Origin: an uncultured Erythrobacter sp.
GTDB taxonomy: Bacteria > Pseudomonadota > Alphaproteobacteria > Sphingomonadales > Sphingomonadaceae
Assembly: GCA_947488755.1 (NCBI GenBank)
Contig: CANLAD010000001.1
Location: 2,923,501 to 2,987,500 of the forward strand
Direction: 5' to 3'
Length of the DNA stretch: 64,000 nucleotides
In this document: one piece after another, positions 16,298-25,143 of the stretch
Numbering within the stretch: the first letter of the stretch is position 1
Layout: each line of letters opens with the position of its first letter
The notes under the pieces: generated by a model
Databases searched by the model: none
What the model saw: only the letters and a program-made list of their open reading frames with translations
Told to the model about the DNA's origin: nothing
Program-made: the position numbers and the translations under genes

Positions 16298-16642
16298 TTG
16301 ACGCTTCAAAAGATTTTCGGGCAGTTGAACTGCACTGACATGGAGCAAAGCACCGCCTGGTTCGCGAAGCTATTTGGCCGTTCACCGGATGAAGCTCCGA
16401 TGGATGGACTGAAAGAATGGCATCACTCAAACAATGCCGGTTTTCAGCTCGTGTTAAACGAAGTTCATGCGGGTCATGGATGCCTCACTCTGATTGTCAG
16501 CGATATTGAAACCGAATTGAAACGCTTAAACGCGGTCGGAGTAAGAACAGGCGAGACAATGATGGGAGATATCGCAATAATCTCTCAGCTCAGTGATCCC
16601 GACGGAAACACCGTAGTTCTTGCTCAGCCGAGCGGCTCTTAG
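16298..16642 (+). CDS. Small VOC-domain protein, AT-richer than its neighbours
   Basis: A 114-residue single-domain glyoxalase/VOC protein: FGQLNCTDMEQSTAWFAKLF at the start and LSDPDGNTVVLAQ at the end. The start is a TTG with an excellent AAGGAG (16285-16290) seven bases upstream. The gene and its upstream region use TTA, AGT and ATA-type codons and are visibly AT-richer than the rest of the island, so it may be a recent insertion. It is a single gene, with a repeat on its left and the end of a leftward operon on its right. A TTGACA at 16240-16245 may be part of its promoter. The substrate is unknown. Confidence 0.78.
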   Translation: MTLQKIFGQLNCTDMEQSTAWFAKLFGRSPDEAPMDGLKEWHHSNNAGFQLVLNEVHAGHGCLTLIVSDIETELKRLNAVGVRTGETMMGDIAIISQLSDPDGNTVVLAQPSGS

Positions 16643-16697
16643 CACTAAAGCCCGGCCATTTCGCTCCCACCCCAATCGCTGACTTTGCCGCAACCTT

Positions 16698-17447
16698 TTA
16701 CCGCTCCAGCTCGACCAGTTCGTAGCGGTTCATCATGTAGCCGTCGATTGCGCCGTAGACGAGCACGCTGTCTTCATCCGCCGTCACCCACATATCGTAA
16801 TCGGGATGCTCTTTGCCCCCCATCCCCCCCTCTGCATCGTCGACGAAGCGGAAATGGCGGCAGGCGAAGGTGCCCGCCTCCACCGTCTTTTCCTCCTCGC
16901 CGACATATTCGAGCGTGATAAACACTTCGGCAATCTGCGGCGGGGTCGCGCCGCGATGGTCGGGGGAGGGCAGGAAGACGCGCAATTTGCGGGCGTGCGG
17001 GCCTCGGCTCGTGTCCATGATGCGGGTGAGGAACCCGTCGCCGACGATCGGGTGCGTGCCGAACCCGTCGAATTTGCCGACGTTCTCGCGCAGTTCCGAG
17101 TTGCGCCCGATGCCGGAATCTCCGTCTACCCCCTGGCTCTCGCACAGGATAGCGTCGTCTTCGGGCTTGTAAGCCATCCAGCCCGAACCGAGGAATTTGT
17201 CGCCCACGGTCAGATGCACCAACAAGTTCTGCGGCACCATGTCCGGCCCGATATGATAGGTGATGTTGCGCAGGACCGTGGGGTCCGGCTCCTCGATCTC
17301 GCACTGCGCGCTCATGATGATCGAGCCGTCGGCATGGTGCGAGAAGTTGAACCATTCGCGCCCGCGCTCACCGTCCGGGTGCTTCGCGAGCCATTCGGGC
17401 TTGGTCGAGGTGTAGCGGACGCGTCCGCGCACGTTGCGGTGCTTCAT
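16698..17447 (-). CDS. Hypothetical protein, last gene of the leftward TonB operon
   Basis: A 249-residue protein I do not recognise. It is rich in aromatic and strand-like segments (REWFNFSHHADGSIIMSAQ, ILRNITYHIG-like stretches, FACRHFRFVDDAEGG) and ends YMMNRYELVELER. There is no signal peptide or membrane helix. The ATG at 17447 overlaps the stop of the nitrilase-like gene (ATGA), which fixes the start; longer in-frame extensions lie in another gene. The fold may be a lipocalin-like barrel, as with the two small barrel proteins of the island, but I see no convincing motif. Confidence 0.62.
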   Translation of the reverse strand: MKHRNVRGRVRYTSTKPEWLAKHPDGERGREWFNFSHHADGSIIMSAQCEIEEPDPTVLRNITYHIGPDMVPQNLLVHLTVGDKFLGSGWMAYKPEDDAILCESQGVDGDSGIGRNSELRENVGKFDGFGTHPIVGDGFLTRIMDTSRGPHARKLRVFLPSPDHRGATPPQIAEVFITLEYVGEEEKTVEAGTFACRHFRFVDDAEGGMGGKEHPDYDMWVTADEDSVLVYGAIDGYMMNRYELVELER

Positions 17448-18601
17448 AAAATTACTCCGGCGGCGATCATTCGCTCGATCACTTCCTCCTGAGCGCGGCG
17501 GAAATAGTCGCGCTCCGGGATTGCGGGCGCGCCGCTGTCCATCATGCCATCGGGGCCGCGAAACGGCTCTGCGGCGGAGGTATAGCTTTGCGCGAACAAT
17601 TCGGGGCGCTGGCGGGCGAGATAGTTGGTCATCGCCGGTGTGCGCCGCCCCTCGCGCGAGGCAGTGAGGTCGATCGGCGCGAAGGCGGTGAAGGTCTCGC
17701 CATCGCCTGATTGCGCGACCACGCGGCCCTTCCAGTCGACCACCTGGCTGTTTCCATCTGCGCTTGCGATCGGCATGGCGGTGCCGGAAATCCCAGCGGT
17801 ATTGGCGGAGACGACCCAGGCGAGGTTCTCGAACGCGCGCGCCTGTTTGGCGATGTCCTTGTTGGTCGCAATCGGCGAGCCGACTTCGGACGAGCAGTGG
17901 CAGAACACTTCGGCCCCGCGCATGGCCAGGGCACGAGCGATCTCGGGATAGAGGATTTCTTCCGACGCGATCGCTGCAAGATTGCCGATCTCGGTGCGGG
18001 CGACCGGGAATACGCCGTCGAGGCCGTATTTGTCGAGATACGCCTCCCATACGTCATGCGGAGACGGTGCGAACATCGACAGCAGGCGGCGATAGCGCAG
18101 CACCACTTTGCCTGAGGGCGCGACGATGAAGCTGGTCTGGAAATAGAAATCGGGGAAGGCGGCATCGGTTTCATAGGCATTGCCAGCGATGAACATGCCG
18201 AGCCGTTCGGCCATTGCGCTCAGCGCCTCGTATTCCGGACCATCCGCCGCGAACCCGACGCGGCGTGCAAAGTTGGGGATCGAGACGCGGCCCGGATACG
18301 AGGTGAAGAGATATTCGGGCAGCACGACCAGCTTCACCGGCTTGCCCTGATATCCGGCGACGAAAATCGCGCTGGTGCGGATTTGCCCTTCCAGCTCGGC
18401 AATGTGTTCGAGGATCGCGGCGCGCGCGGCGGCATCATCGGGCAGGCGTTCGAGCGAGCGGGCGGTGAGTTGCATCGCCATCGCGCAATAGGTCGCGGTG
18501 TTGGTCAAATTCTCGTCCCCTTGTGCCTGAAGCGTGCCGTGGGCGGCGACTGCGGCGACCATCCCGGCAGCCATGACACGCCTGCGGTCGATCTCCAGCA
18601 T
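17444..18601 (-). CDS. Nitrilase-superfamily-like protein with Tat-type signal and altered triad
   Basis: A 385-residue protein of the carbon-nitrogen hydrolase fold. The nitrilase Glu-Lys-Cys triad is changed: Glu96 (VVLPEYLF) is kept, Arg172 (RYRRLL) stands where lysine is usual, and Ser213 (IASEEILYPEIARAL) stands where cysteine is usual. It may therefore be an unusual hydrolase or a non-catalytic relative. The N terminus DRRRVMAAGMVAAVAAHGTLQAQ has twin arginines before a hydrophobic stretch and an A-Q-A-like end, suggesting export by Tat. It follows the FAD oxidase gene after three bases and overlaps the next gene by four. Nitrilase relatives are normally cytosolic, so a periplasmic one is odd. 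Confidence 0.75.
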   Translation of the reverse strand: MLEIDRRRVMAAGMVAAVAAHGTLQAQGDENLTNTATYCAMAMQLTARSLERLPDDAAARAAILEHIAELEGQIRTSAIFVAGYQGKPVKLVVLPEYLFTSYPGRVSIPNFARRVGFAADGPEYEALSAMAERLGMFIAGNAYETDAAFPDFYFQTSFIVAPSGKVVLRYRRLLSMFAPSPHDVWEAYLDKYGLDGVFPVARTEIGNLAAIASEEILYPEIARALAMRGAEVFCHCSSEVGSPIATNKDIAKQARAFENLAWVVSANTAGISGTAMPIASADGNSQVVDWKGRVVAQSGDGETFTAFAPIDLTASREGRRTPAMTNYLARQRPELFAQSYTSAAEPFRGPDGMMDSGAPAIPERDYFRRAQEEVIERMIAAGVIL

Positions 18602-18604
18602 TGT

Positions 18605-20167
18605 CTAGAGCGCCAGCGACCCCGGGTTCATCAACCCCTCGGGATCGACCTGCTGCTTGAGCGCGCGCAGGATTGCCCATGCGGCGGGATCATGGCTTTC
18701 CTTCAGCGGATAGGTGCGCGCGATCTGCATGTGCACTGCGCCCAGATCGCGGAAAATCGCGATGACCTCGTTGCGCAGGGTTTCGACCAGCGCATTGGCC
18801 TGCGGATCGTCGGGACGGTCGGTCAGCTTGGCGAGATGGTCGCGCTCGATCGCATGGCGGTGCAGCGGATTGTGCGCGCCGGGCCAGAAGAACACCGGCT
18901 CTATCAAGCATCCGGTCCGCCCGGTCGCCGCGATCAGCGCGCCGGTTTCAACCTTCGCCTGCGTCATCGCGTCTGCGTGCCGCTCCCACAGGGTATCGAG
19001 CCGCTCCCACGCTTCGACCAGCTTTGAATGCGGCAGGAAGCCGTGGACCGGCACCCAGCGCTCGCCATCGGGGCCGAGCATCGAGTTGGGCGGCGGGAAG
19101 GGATTGGCGCGCAGGATCTTGGGGATCGAGTTTTCGACCACGCTGCCGCCCGCCTCGAGCACGATGGTCTCGATCCGCGCCATATCGGCGTCGACGCCCG
19201 CCTGATGTCGTCCCTCGGCAATGCAGTGCAGGCTGAACGGCACGTCCTTGAGGAAAGAGCGCCCGGCCATCGCGACCTTCGCGCCCTCCTTTGCCGCCTT
19301 GATCAGCCCGCCCGATTTCGCCTGCGCCTTCAACATATTGCCAAGCTGCTTGGCGTCCTTCGCGAGGCTGTCACGCTTCATCCGCTGGGCTTGCAGGAAG
19401 GGATCGAAGGCGAAGCTCTCCGCCGCCAGTTCGGCGCGCGCGATCTCGCTCATCGCGGTCAGCAGCGCATCGTGCCGGTCGAAGCTGAACGAGCCATAGG
19501 CAAACGCCGTCGCTTCCCTTACCAGCTTGAGCGTGACGCGCGCCTTGACCCCGAACGCGCCGCAATCGGCAGCGAACAGTCCGGTGAGATCAGGGCCGAA
19601 CGGGCGGAAGAAGTCCGAGCCGGTGGAAACCAGTGTGCCGTCTGCCAGCACCACATCCATGCTCACCGCGCCGTCCACCGCGCTTCCGCCGCGCGCGCCC
19701 CAGAACAGACCGTTCTGGCTCATCCCGCCGCCGATACTGGCGCGCAGGCCCGACAGCGTACCCCATGCAAGCGCGCGCAGGCCGCGCGGTTGCAATTCGC
19801 GGTAGAGCTTGTCCCACGTGCAACCCGCCTCGACCGTCACGGTCATGTCGGTTTGGTCGATATCGAGGATCGCATCAAGCGCGCCCGTATCGACCAGCAG
19901 GAACGGCCCGCCGTGGTAGAGATAGCCGCCAGTATAGCTCATCCCTCCGCCGCGCGGGACGATGGCGATCCCGGCGCTGGTTGCAGCTGCGATCCCGTTC
20001 GCCAGCTCGTCGACACTGGAGGGGCCGAACACCGCGAGCGGCGTGCCCCCGCGCGACAGGACATCATGGCTGTGAAGGGCGAGGGTTGCGTCGTCGGTGA
20101 GCAGCGCGGTCTCGCCCACTTCAACGCTCACGGCGGCGAGCGGATTGTCGGATGCGAGGGTGGCCAT
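18605..20167 (-). CDS. FAD-linked oxidase (VAO/GlcD type)
   Basis: A 520-residue flavoprotein with a PCMH-type FAD domain: IVPRGGGMSYTGGYLYHGG binds the pyrophosphate, followed by LSGLRASIGGGMSQNGLFWG and GAFGVKARVTLKLV. The C-terminal cap ends QQVDPEGLMNPGSLAL, as in 4-cresol dehydrogenase, vanillyl-alcohol oxidase and glycolate oxidase subunits. It oxidises an alcohol, alkylphenol or similar group; the substrate is unknown. The ATG at 20167 overlaps the MFS transporter stop by one base. There is no signal peptide, so it is cytosolic. In the island it would perform an early oxidative step. Confidence 0.85.
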   Translation of the reverse strand: MATLASDNPLAAVSVEVGETALLTDDATLALHSHDVLSRGGTPLAVFGPSSVDELANGIAAATSAGIAIVPRGGGMSYTGGYLYHGGPFLLVDTGALDAILDIDQTDMTVTVEAGCTWDKLYRELQPRGLRALAWGTLSGLRASIGGGMSQNGLFWGARGGSAVDGAVSMDVVLADGTLVSTGSDFFRPFGPDLTGLFAADCGAFGVKARVTLKLVREATAFAYGSFSFDRHDALLTAMSEIARAELAAESFAFDPFLQAQRMKRDSLAKDAKQLGNMLKAQAKSGGLIKAAKEGAKVAMAGRSFLKDVPFSLHCIAEGRHQAGVDADMARIETIVLEAGGSVVENSIPKILRANPFPPPNSMLGPDGERWVPVHGFLPHSKLVEAWERLDTLWERHADAMTQAKVETGALIAATGRTGCLIEPVFFWPGAHNPLHRHAIERDHLAKLTDRPDDPQANALVETLRNEVIAIFRDLGAVHMQIARTYPLKESHDPAAWAILRALKQQVDPEGLMNPGSLAL

Positions 20168-21486
20168 CAGGCAGGCTCCGGTCTGGCGGCGGAAACCGCA
20201 TTTGGCTTGGCATCCGCTTCGGGAAACTCGGTCGGATAGCGGCCCAGCAGCAGCAACAGCGCACCACCGGCAATAAACATCCCGATCGCCAGTTCGAGGA
20301 TCGGATCGTAGCTGCCGGTGCGATCGTAAACCTGCGCGTAGATCACGGGCGAGGCCGCGCTGAACAAGCCGAATGGCATGTAGAGCATTCCATAGATTTT
20401 GCCGTAGTTCGCCATCCCGAAATACCGCCCGGTGAGATAGGCGATGAGGTCGCTCTCCGCTCCGGCTGCGAAGCCGAGCAGGAACCCGGCGATGGCGGCG
20501 AGCGGGAAGGTCAGGCTGTCTCCCAGCAGCAACCAAGCGGAAATGGCAGGCAGACACAACAGCGGAAACGCGACCACGCCCTGCCAGAAGCGATCGAGCA
20601 GCGCGCCTGTGATAAGCCGTCCGGCGAAGATGCCGATGCCCAGGATGCCCATGACACTAGCGGCCACATCAGCGTCGATATCGCGCAGCCGCAGCATGGT
20701 CGGCATGTTGATGAAGGCGCCACCGAAAGCCGTCGCGATCAGGGCGATCGACAGCCAGATGACCCAGAAACGGTAGTCCGTCAGCGCCGAGCCGAGCGTA
20801 ACGCCCGTCAGCCTGCCGCTTTCACTCTCGATCGCTTTGGGACGTTCCTCCGGCCGCGGTTCGCGGAACAGGAAGAATGCGACTATGAGCGCGATGATCG
20901 GAAACAGCGCGACGGTCGCAAACATGGAGCGCCAGCCGTAATTCGCAATCGCCCACACCGCGATCTGCGGCACCACGATCGCTGCAAGGCTCGTTCCCAT
21001 CAGCAGGATGCCGAGCGCAAGTCCGCGATGCTGGTAAAACCACAGATTGATCGCGCGGCTCCATGTGACCGGGGTCGAGCCGATGCCGACCAGACCGACC
21101 ACGACCCAGAAGCCATAGTAGATGTAGAGCGTCTGCGCGCTATTCTCGGTCGGGGTGAGCGAGATGGCTCCAAAGGCGAGCGCGAAGGCGAACAGCGACC
21201 ACAGCGCCACGGGCCTGACGCCATAGCGATCGGCCATCCAGCCGAAGACCGGGGCGAGCAGACTGGCGATTACGCCGAACAAGGTGATCGGCAGCAGAAC
21301 CTGTGTCTGGCTCCACCCGAATTCGGCCTGCAGCGGTTCGGCGGTGAAGCCGATGACGTTGTAGGGAATGGGCGAAGCCCCGCACATGACGCCCAAAACG
21401 CCCGCGAGCAGGATTGTCCAGCCCTTGGAAAACTCGCCGCTCTTCGCAGCTGCTACGACCGCGGGCTCGGACGGACTTGCGTTCAC
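20167..21486 (-). CDS. MFS transporter, oxalate/monocarboxylate (OFA)-like
   Basis: A 439-residue transporter with twelve predicted helices. The MFS motif after helix 2 reads GWMADRYGVRPVALW, and YGWRSMFATVALFPIIALIVAFF marks the helix 5-6 region before the central loop. Layout and loop resemble OFA-type carboxylate carriers. It likely moves the island's substrate or an organic acid across the inner membrane, complementing the outer-membrane receptor in the same operon. I chose the GTG at 21486 because GGAG lies eight bases upstream; a longer N terminus from 21531 is less likely. Confidence 0.85.
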   Translation of the reverse strand: MNASPSEPAVVAAAKSGEFSKGWTILLAGVLGVMCGASPIPYNVIGFTAEPLQAEFGWSQTQVLLPITLFGVIASLLAPVFGWMADRYGVRPVALWSLFAFALAFGAISLTPTENSAQTLYIYYGFWVVVGLVGIGSTPVTWSRAINLWFYQHRGLALGILLMGTSLAAIVVPQIAVWAIANYGWRSMFATVALFPIIALIVAFFLFREPRPEERPKAIESESGRLTGVTLGSALTDYRFWVIWLSIALIATAFGGAFINMPTMLRLRDIDADVAASVMGILGIGIFAGRLITGALLDRFWQGVVAFPLLCLPAISAWLLLGDSLTFPLAAIAGFLLGFAAGAESDLIAYLTGRYFGMANYGKIYGMLYMPFGLFSAASPVIYAQVYDRTGSYDPILELAIGMFIAGGALLLLLGRYPTEFPEADAKPNAVSAARPEPA

Positions 21487-21573
21487 TGACTGTCTCCATC
21501 CGCGCCAAGGGCATTGATGCAGAGGGTGCATAGCATATGGCGCGTTGTTCCGCGCATCCCGATTGCGTGTCCG

Positions 21574-22656
21574 TCACCGCGCATCGTAGAACTCCGTCAG
21601 GTTCCCGTCAGGATCGCGCACGGCAGCGAGTTCGACTGTCCCGATCCCTTCGACCGCGACGTCATCGGCACTGTATTCCGGCTCCAGCCCTCGCGACGCG
21701 AGATGCGCGAGGTAGCCCTCGAAATCCGTCACCGGATAGCGCACCGAGATGATCCCGAGATTGGGCGGCGAAGCATGGGCGGAAAAATCGCGGCCCTCAA
21801 ATCCGACGAATTGCATCATTTCGACACGCCCGCTCTCGCCCGGCAGCACCGGCTGGGCGACCGCTGCGCTTCGCACCAGCTCGGTCGCGAAATTCGCAGG
21901 GACCGAGAAATTGTTCGAGCGCGGTTCCGGGTCCGTAAACGGGGCATCGAACAGCACATCGAAACCGAGCCGGTCGCGATACCAGGCAAGACTGGCGGGC
22001 TGATCCTTAACCATGCGCATCGAATTGAACGCCTGGCTCAAAGCGCCGAGGGGAAAGGCCGTGAAAGGCGGCGCTTCGCGTTCGTACAGCGCATAGTTCA
22101 CGCCATGCGGCCCGCGCACGACGACGTTGACGAGATCGGACGCGCCGAAGCTGAAGCGGTATGGCTGGCTCTCCGCCCACCAGCCGCGCGCGATCGCGGC
22201 ATCGAACATCGCCTGCACATCCTCGCTGCGCAACATGATCGAGAAGATGCCGCCCGTGTCCCAGGGCCGCGCGGCAAGGCGGATCGGGCGCTGCTGCGCC
22301 GCGCCATCGAACCGTACGAAACGGATGCAGCCGGTTTCAGCCTGCGCCGCACAGACGCGGCGATAGGTGCCCGACACACTCTCGGGCAGTTTCCAGTAAT
22401 CGAGCTCGGCGCGGGCCATCGCCCCTTCGCCAACGACCTGCCACCCGCCATCCTCGATCAGCCAAGCGGAGCTTTCTGCGAGATCGGTGACGCTCACCAC
22501 CGCCTCGGTCCACGGAGCGACGCCGTATCCGTTGGCCTCGCCCGCGCGCGCCTGCCCACCAACGGCCAAAAACGCGAGCATTGTCACCCACATGCCTAGC
22601 CGCCGGCCAAGACCGAGCAACGCATCAGGGCCAGCGGTCGCGCGCAAAAGGGTCAC
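21574..22656 (-). CDS. Exported VOC-superfamily protein, two-domain
   Basis: A 360-residue protein with a hydrophobic N terminus (MWVTMLAFLAVGGQARAGEA from residue 22) that looks like a cleavable signal, so it is probably periplasmic. Two VOC-like halves follow: one beginning WTEAVVSVTDLAESSAWLI and one around SMRMVKDQPASLAWYRDRLGF, ending AAVRDPDGNLTEFYD. The two-domain layout is that of extradiol dioxygenases and related proteins. The apparent GTG start at 22656 lies one base after the receptor stop (TGAGGTG), suggesting coupled translation; a start nearer the signal sequence is possible. Confidence 0.74.
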   Translation of the reverse strand: MTLLRATAGPDALLGLGRRLGMWVTMLAFLAVGGQARAGEANGYGVAPWTEAVVSVTDLAESSAWLIEDGGWQVVGEGAMARAELDYWKLPESVSGTYRRVCAAQAETGCIRFVRFDGAAQQRPIRLAARPWDTGGIFSIMLRSEDVQAMFDAAIARGWWAESQPYRFSFGASDLVNVVVRGPHGVNYALYEREAPPFTAFPLGALSQAFNSMRMVKDQPASLAWYRDRLGFDVLFDAPFTDPEPRSNNFSVPANFATELVRSAAVAQPVLPGESGRVEMMQFVGFEGRDFSAHASPPNLGIISVRYPVTDFEGYLAHLASRGLEPEYSADDVAVEGIGTVELAAVRDPDGNLTEFYDAR

Positions 22657-22657
22657 C

Positions 22658-24958
22658 TCAATCGAAGCTTACGCCGATATCCACCCCGAAAGTCAGCGGC
22701 GGCGCTGCAAAGACCTGGTTCTGGAAAGTCGGCGCGTTGAAGGTGTTGGCGCGGAAATATTCGCGATCGGTCAGGTTCTTGCCCCACAACGTGATACGAT
22801 AGCGCCCGGTGGTATAACCGATCCGCGCATCGACGCGCAGACCCGGCTCCTGCTCCGTGCCCGGAACATTGGCGACAAGGCCGAACGTGTCGTCTTCGTA
22901 AGCCGCATCCGCGCCGAAGAACAGGTCGCCATCACCCAGTGGAATATCGGCGATGAAGCCGACCAACGCCTTGAATTCCGGCGCGTTCTTTAGCTCGAGC
23001 CCGAGCGCGCAATCGATTACCTGTTGCTCGTATTCGGGTGTTCCGGGCGCCGCGGTGACATTGACGCAGGCCGGTCCTGCTGCGGTGTTCGAGCTGGTTG
23101 TGAGCAGGCCCGCCTGGTCGAAGTTAAGCGACTGGTATTCGCCGTCGAGATAGCTGGCGTTGCCGTAGATCGTGAAGCCGTCGAACGCTTCGATCTGGCC
23201 ATCGATCTCCACGCCCTGAATGCGTGCTTCGCCTGCATTGATGCGGGTGAAGGCGCCCGAAGGCAACGTCCCGCTGATCTGCAAATCCTGATAGTCGTTG
23301 TAGAAATAGGTCGCGTTGAACGTCACCCGCCCATCCCAGAACTGCGTGCGCAGGCCGCCTTCGATACTGTCGAGTTGCTCCTCTTCGACTTGGCGGAAGC
23401 ACGCAGTCGGATTGAAGCAATCGGGCGAGAAACCGGGCGATTTGAAGCCGGTGGCGTAGGACGCGTAGACGAGGATATCCTCGGTCAGCGAGTAATCGAC
23501 CTTAGCCGTCCACGTGATGTTGTCGGTGTCGGCATTGCCGGTGATATTGGTGCCGAAACCTGCAAGCGGTCCGCCCGCATTGCCCACGAAATCGCGATCC
23601 TCGGTGGTCCAGCGCAAGCCGCCTGTCAGGGTCAGCGCGTCGGTCACATCGAACGTCGCCTGTCCGAAGACGGAGAAACTCTCGGTCTCCACATCGTTCG
23701 CGAAGGGGAAGATGAAATCGTAGTCGAGATCGACATCCTCGTAATAATAGAACGCGCCGGTCGTGAGATTGAACGGCCCCTCGAAATTGGTGTTGACGAG
23801 CACTTCCTGGCTGAATTGGCTCTGTTCGGTCTGCTGGAAGAACGGGAAGCTGATGAAGCTCGACAGATCGTCGCGCATGGCCCTGAGCGCGGTGATCGAG
23901 GTGACGGAGAAAGTGTCATACTCGCCGTTCAGCTCGATCGAGGCGCCGTAGGTTTCCACCTCGCTGTCGTAGTTGGTGACACAGCCGATGGGCTGGAAGT
24001 TGACCGGCGTCATGTCGGAGCAGGTCACGCCATCGGCGGGTTCGATGGTGAAGATATCTTGGTCACGATCGGTGACGATATCGGGGTTGTCGCTTTCATC
24101 GACCAGCGAGGAAGGGATCGGATCGCTGTTGTCCTTCGTGTAATCGAAGATCGCAAGCACGCTCCAATTGTCGTCCATTTCGCCATAGAGGCTGCCTCGC
24201 ACTGAGAAGACTTCCTCATCGCCGACTGTGTCGCCGGCAAATTCGGCAGCGAAATCGCCATTAGGGTTGATCTCGAAGAATCCATCGCGCTCTTTATACA
24301 GGCCCGACACGCGCACCGCCATCGTGTCGGCGAGTGCGGCGTTGACCGTTCCGCGCGCCGAGATGCGGTCGAAATTGCCGTAGCCGACTTCGGCGGTGAA
24401 CGAGGTTTCATCGAGCTGCGGGCGAACTGAAGTGAACTTGATCGCACCGCCATTGGTGTTGCGCCCGTAAAGCGTGCCCTGTGGCCCGCGCAGCACCTCG
24501 ACCTGTTCTACGTCTACCAGATCGATCAGCGATCCGACCGTGCGGCCGAGATAGACGTTGTCGATATAGATGCCGACCGCGGGATCGACCGCGCCGCGCG
24601 ATTCATCCTCGCCAACGCCGCGAAAGAAGATGCGTGCGGACGAGGCGGTGCCGGTTCCGGTGGTGATTACGACGCCGGGAACCTGAGAGGTCAGATCGTT
24701 CGCATCGAGGATCTGCCTGCGTTCGAGTTCGACGGCGGAGAGAGCGGTAACCGCGGCGGGCACGTCCTGAAGGTTTTCCGCCCGGCGCTGCGCTGTGACG
24801 ATGATTGCGCCTTCGCTGGCTTCATCATCTGCCCCTTCCTCCTGCGCATCCATCGTTTCGGCAACCGATTGCGCGTGGGCGATATTAGGAAAAGCGGCGA
24901 GCGCGAAGATCGAAGCCATCCCGGCAAACACCGGGCGTTTGGTGGAAAGCGAATTCAT
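22658..24958 (-). CDS. TonB-dependent outer-membrane receptor 1
   Basis: A 766-residue receptor. A signal peptide ends AFPNIAHAQ, a TonB-box-like stretch reads GAIIVTAQRRAENLQDVP, and the plug includes VEVLRGPQGTLYGRNTNGGAI. The 22-strand barrel follows, with a late TGRYRITLWGKNLTDREYF. The last residues are VSFD, so the final residue is Asp instead of the aromatic usual for barrel proteins. The ATG at 24958 has AAGGAG six bases upstream. It opens a six-gene operon (VOC, MFS, FAD oxidase, nitrilase-like, hypothetical), with operators 3 and 4 upstream. It should import a large or scarce substrate. Confidence 0.93.
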   Translation of the reverse strand: MNSLSTKRPVFAGMASIFALAAFPNIAHAQSVAETMDAQEEGADDEASEGAIIVTAQRRAENLQDVPAAVTALSAVELERRQILDANDLTSQVPGVVITTGTGTASSARIFFRGVGEDESRGAVDPAVGIYIDNVYLGRTVGSLIDLVDVEQVEVLRGPQGTLYGRNTNGGAIKFTSVRPQLDETSFTAEVGYGNFDRISARGTVNAALADTMAVRVSGLYKERDGFFEINPNGDFAAEFAGDTVGDEEVFSVRGSLYGEMDDNWSVLAIFDYTKDNSDPIPSSLVDESDNPDIVTDRDQDIFTIEPADGVTCSDMTPVNFQPIGCVTNYDSEVETYGASIELNGEYDTFSVTSITALRAMRDDLSSFISFPFFQQTEQSQFSQEVLVNTNFEGPFNLTTGAFYYYEDVDLDYDFIFPFANDVETESFSVFGQATFDVTDALTLTGGLRWTTEDRDFVGNAGGPLAGFGTNITGNADTDNITWTAKVDYSLTEDILVYASYATGFKSPGFSPDCFNPTACFRQVEEEQLDSIEGGLRTQFWDGRVTFNATYFYNDYQDLQISGTLPSGAFTRINAGEARIQGVEIDGQIEAFDGFTIYGNASYLDGEYQSLNFDQAGLLTTSSNTAAGPACVNVTAAPGTPEYEQQVIDCALGLELKNAPEFKALVGFIADIPLGDGDLFFGADAAYEDDTFGLVANVPGTEQEPGLRVDARIGYTTGRYRITLWGKNLTDREYFRANTFNAPTFQNQVFAAPPLTFGVDIGVSFD

Positions 24959-25029
24959 CGATTGCTCCTTGTTACGGCAGGGCCACGTCGATGACCGAAC
25001 TTCCCCCGAACGGCATCCCGCAAGCAGAT

Positions 25030-25041
25030 TTGTCCGGACAA
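25030..25041. promoter_or_regulatory. Operator 3, TTGTCCGGACAA palindrome
   Basis: Perfect core with ATT on the left and CC on the right, 72 bp upstream of receptor 1. Its centre is 42 bp (close to four helical turns) from that of operator 4, so two dimers would bind the same DNA face between the divergent receptor and membrane-protein genes. Confidence 0.78.
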
Positions 25042-25071
25042 CCTCTTGCTTGTCAAGCGCGGAAGTGCAAT

Positions 25072-25083
25072 TTGTCCGGACAA
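25072..25083. promoter_or_regulatory. Operator 4, the most complete palindrome
   Basis: The symmetric region extends to 20 bp, CAATTTGTCCGGACAAATTG at 25068-25087, with no mismatch: the longest copy in the window. It lies 61 bp before the membrane-protein ATG at 25144 and 114 bp before receptor 1. Confidence 0.82.
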
Positions 25084-25143
25084 ATTGTTCCAAAGTGTCG
25101 TCCAATGATGCTTTGGCGCAACAGTTTTACGAAAGGGTTTCGA

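Noticed and set aside
24959..25105. N-terminal extension of TonB receptor 1 through both upstream operators
   Set aside because: The reading frame is open to 25105 and gives a repeated VRTN sequence, but that repeat comes from the operator palindromes; the signal peptide and AAGGAG site fix the start at 24958.
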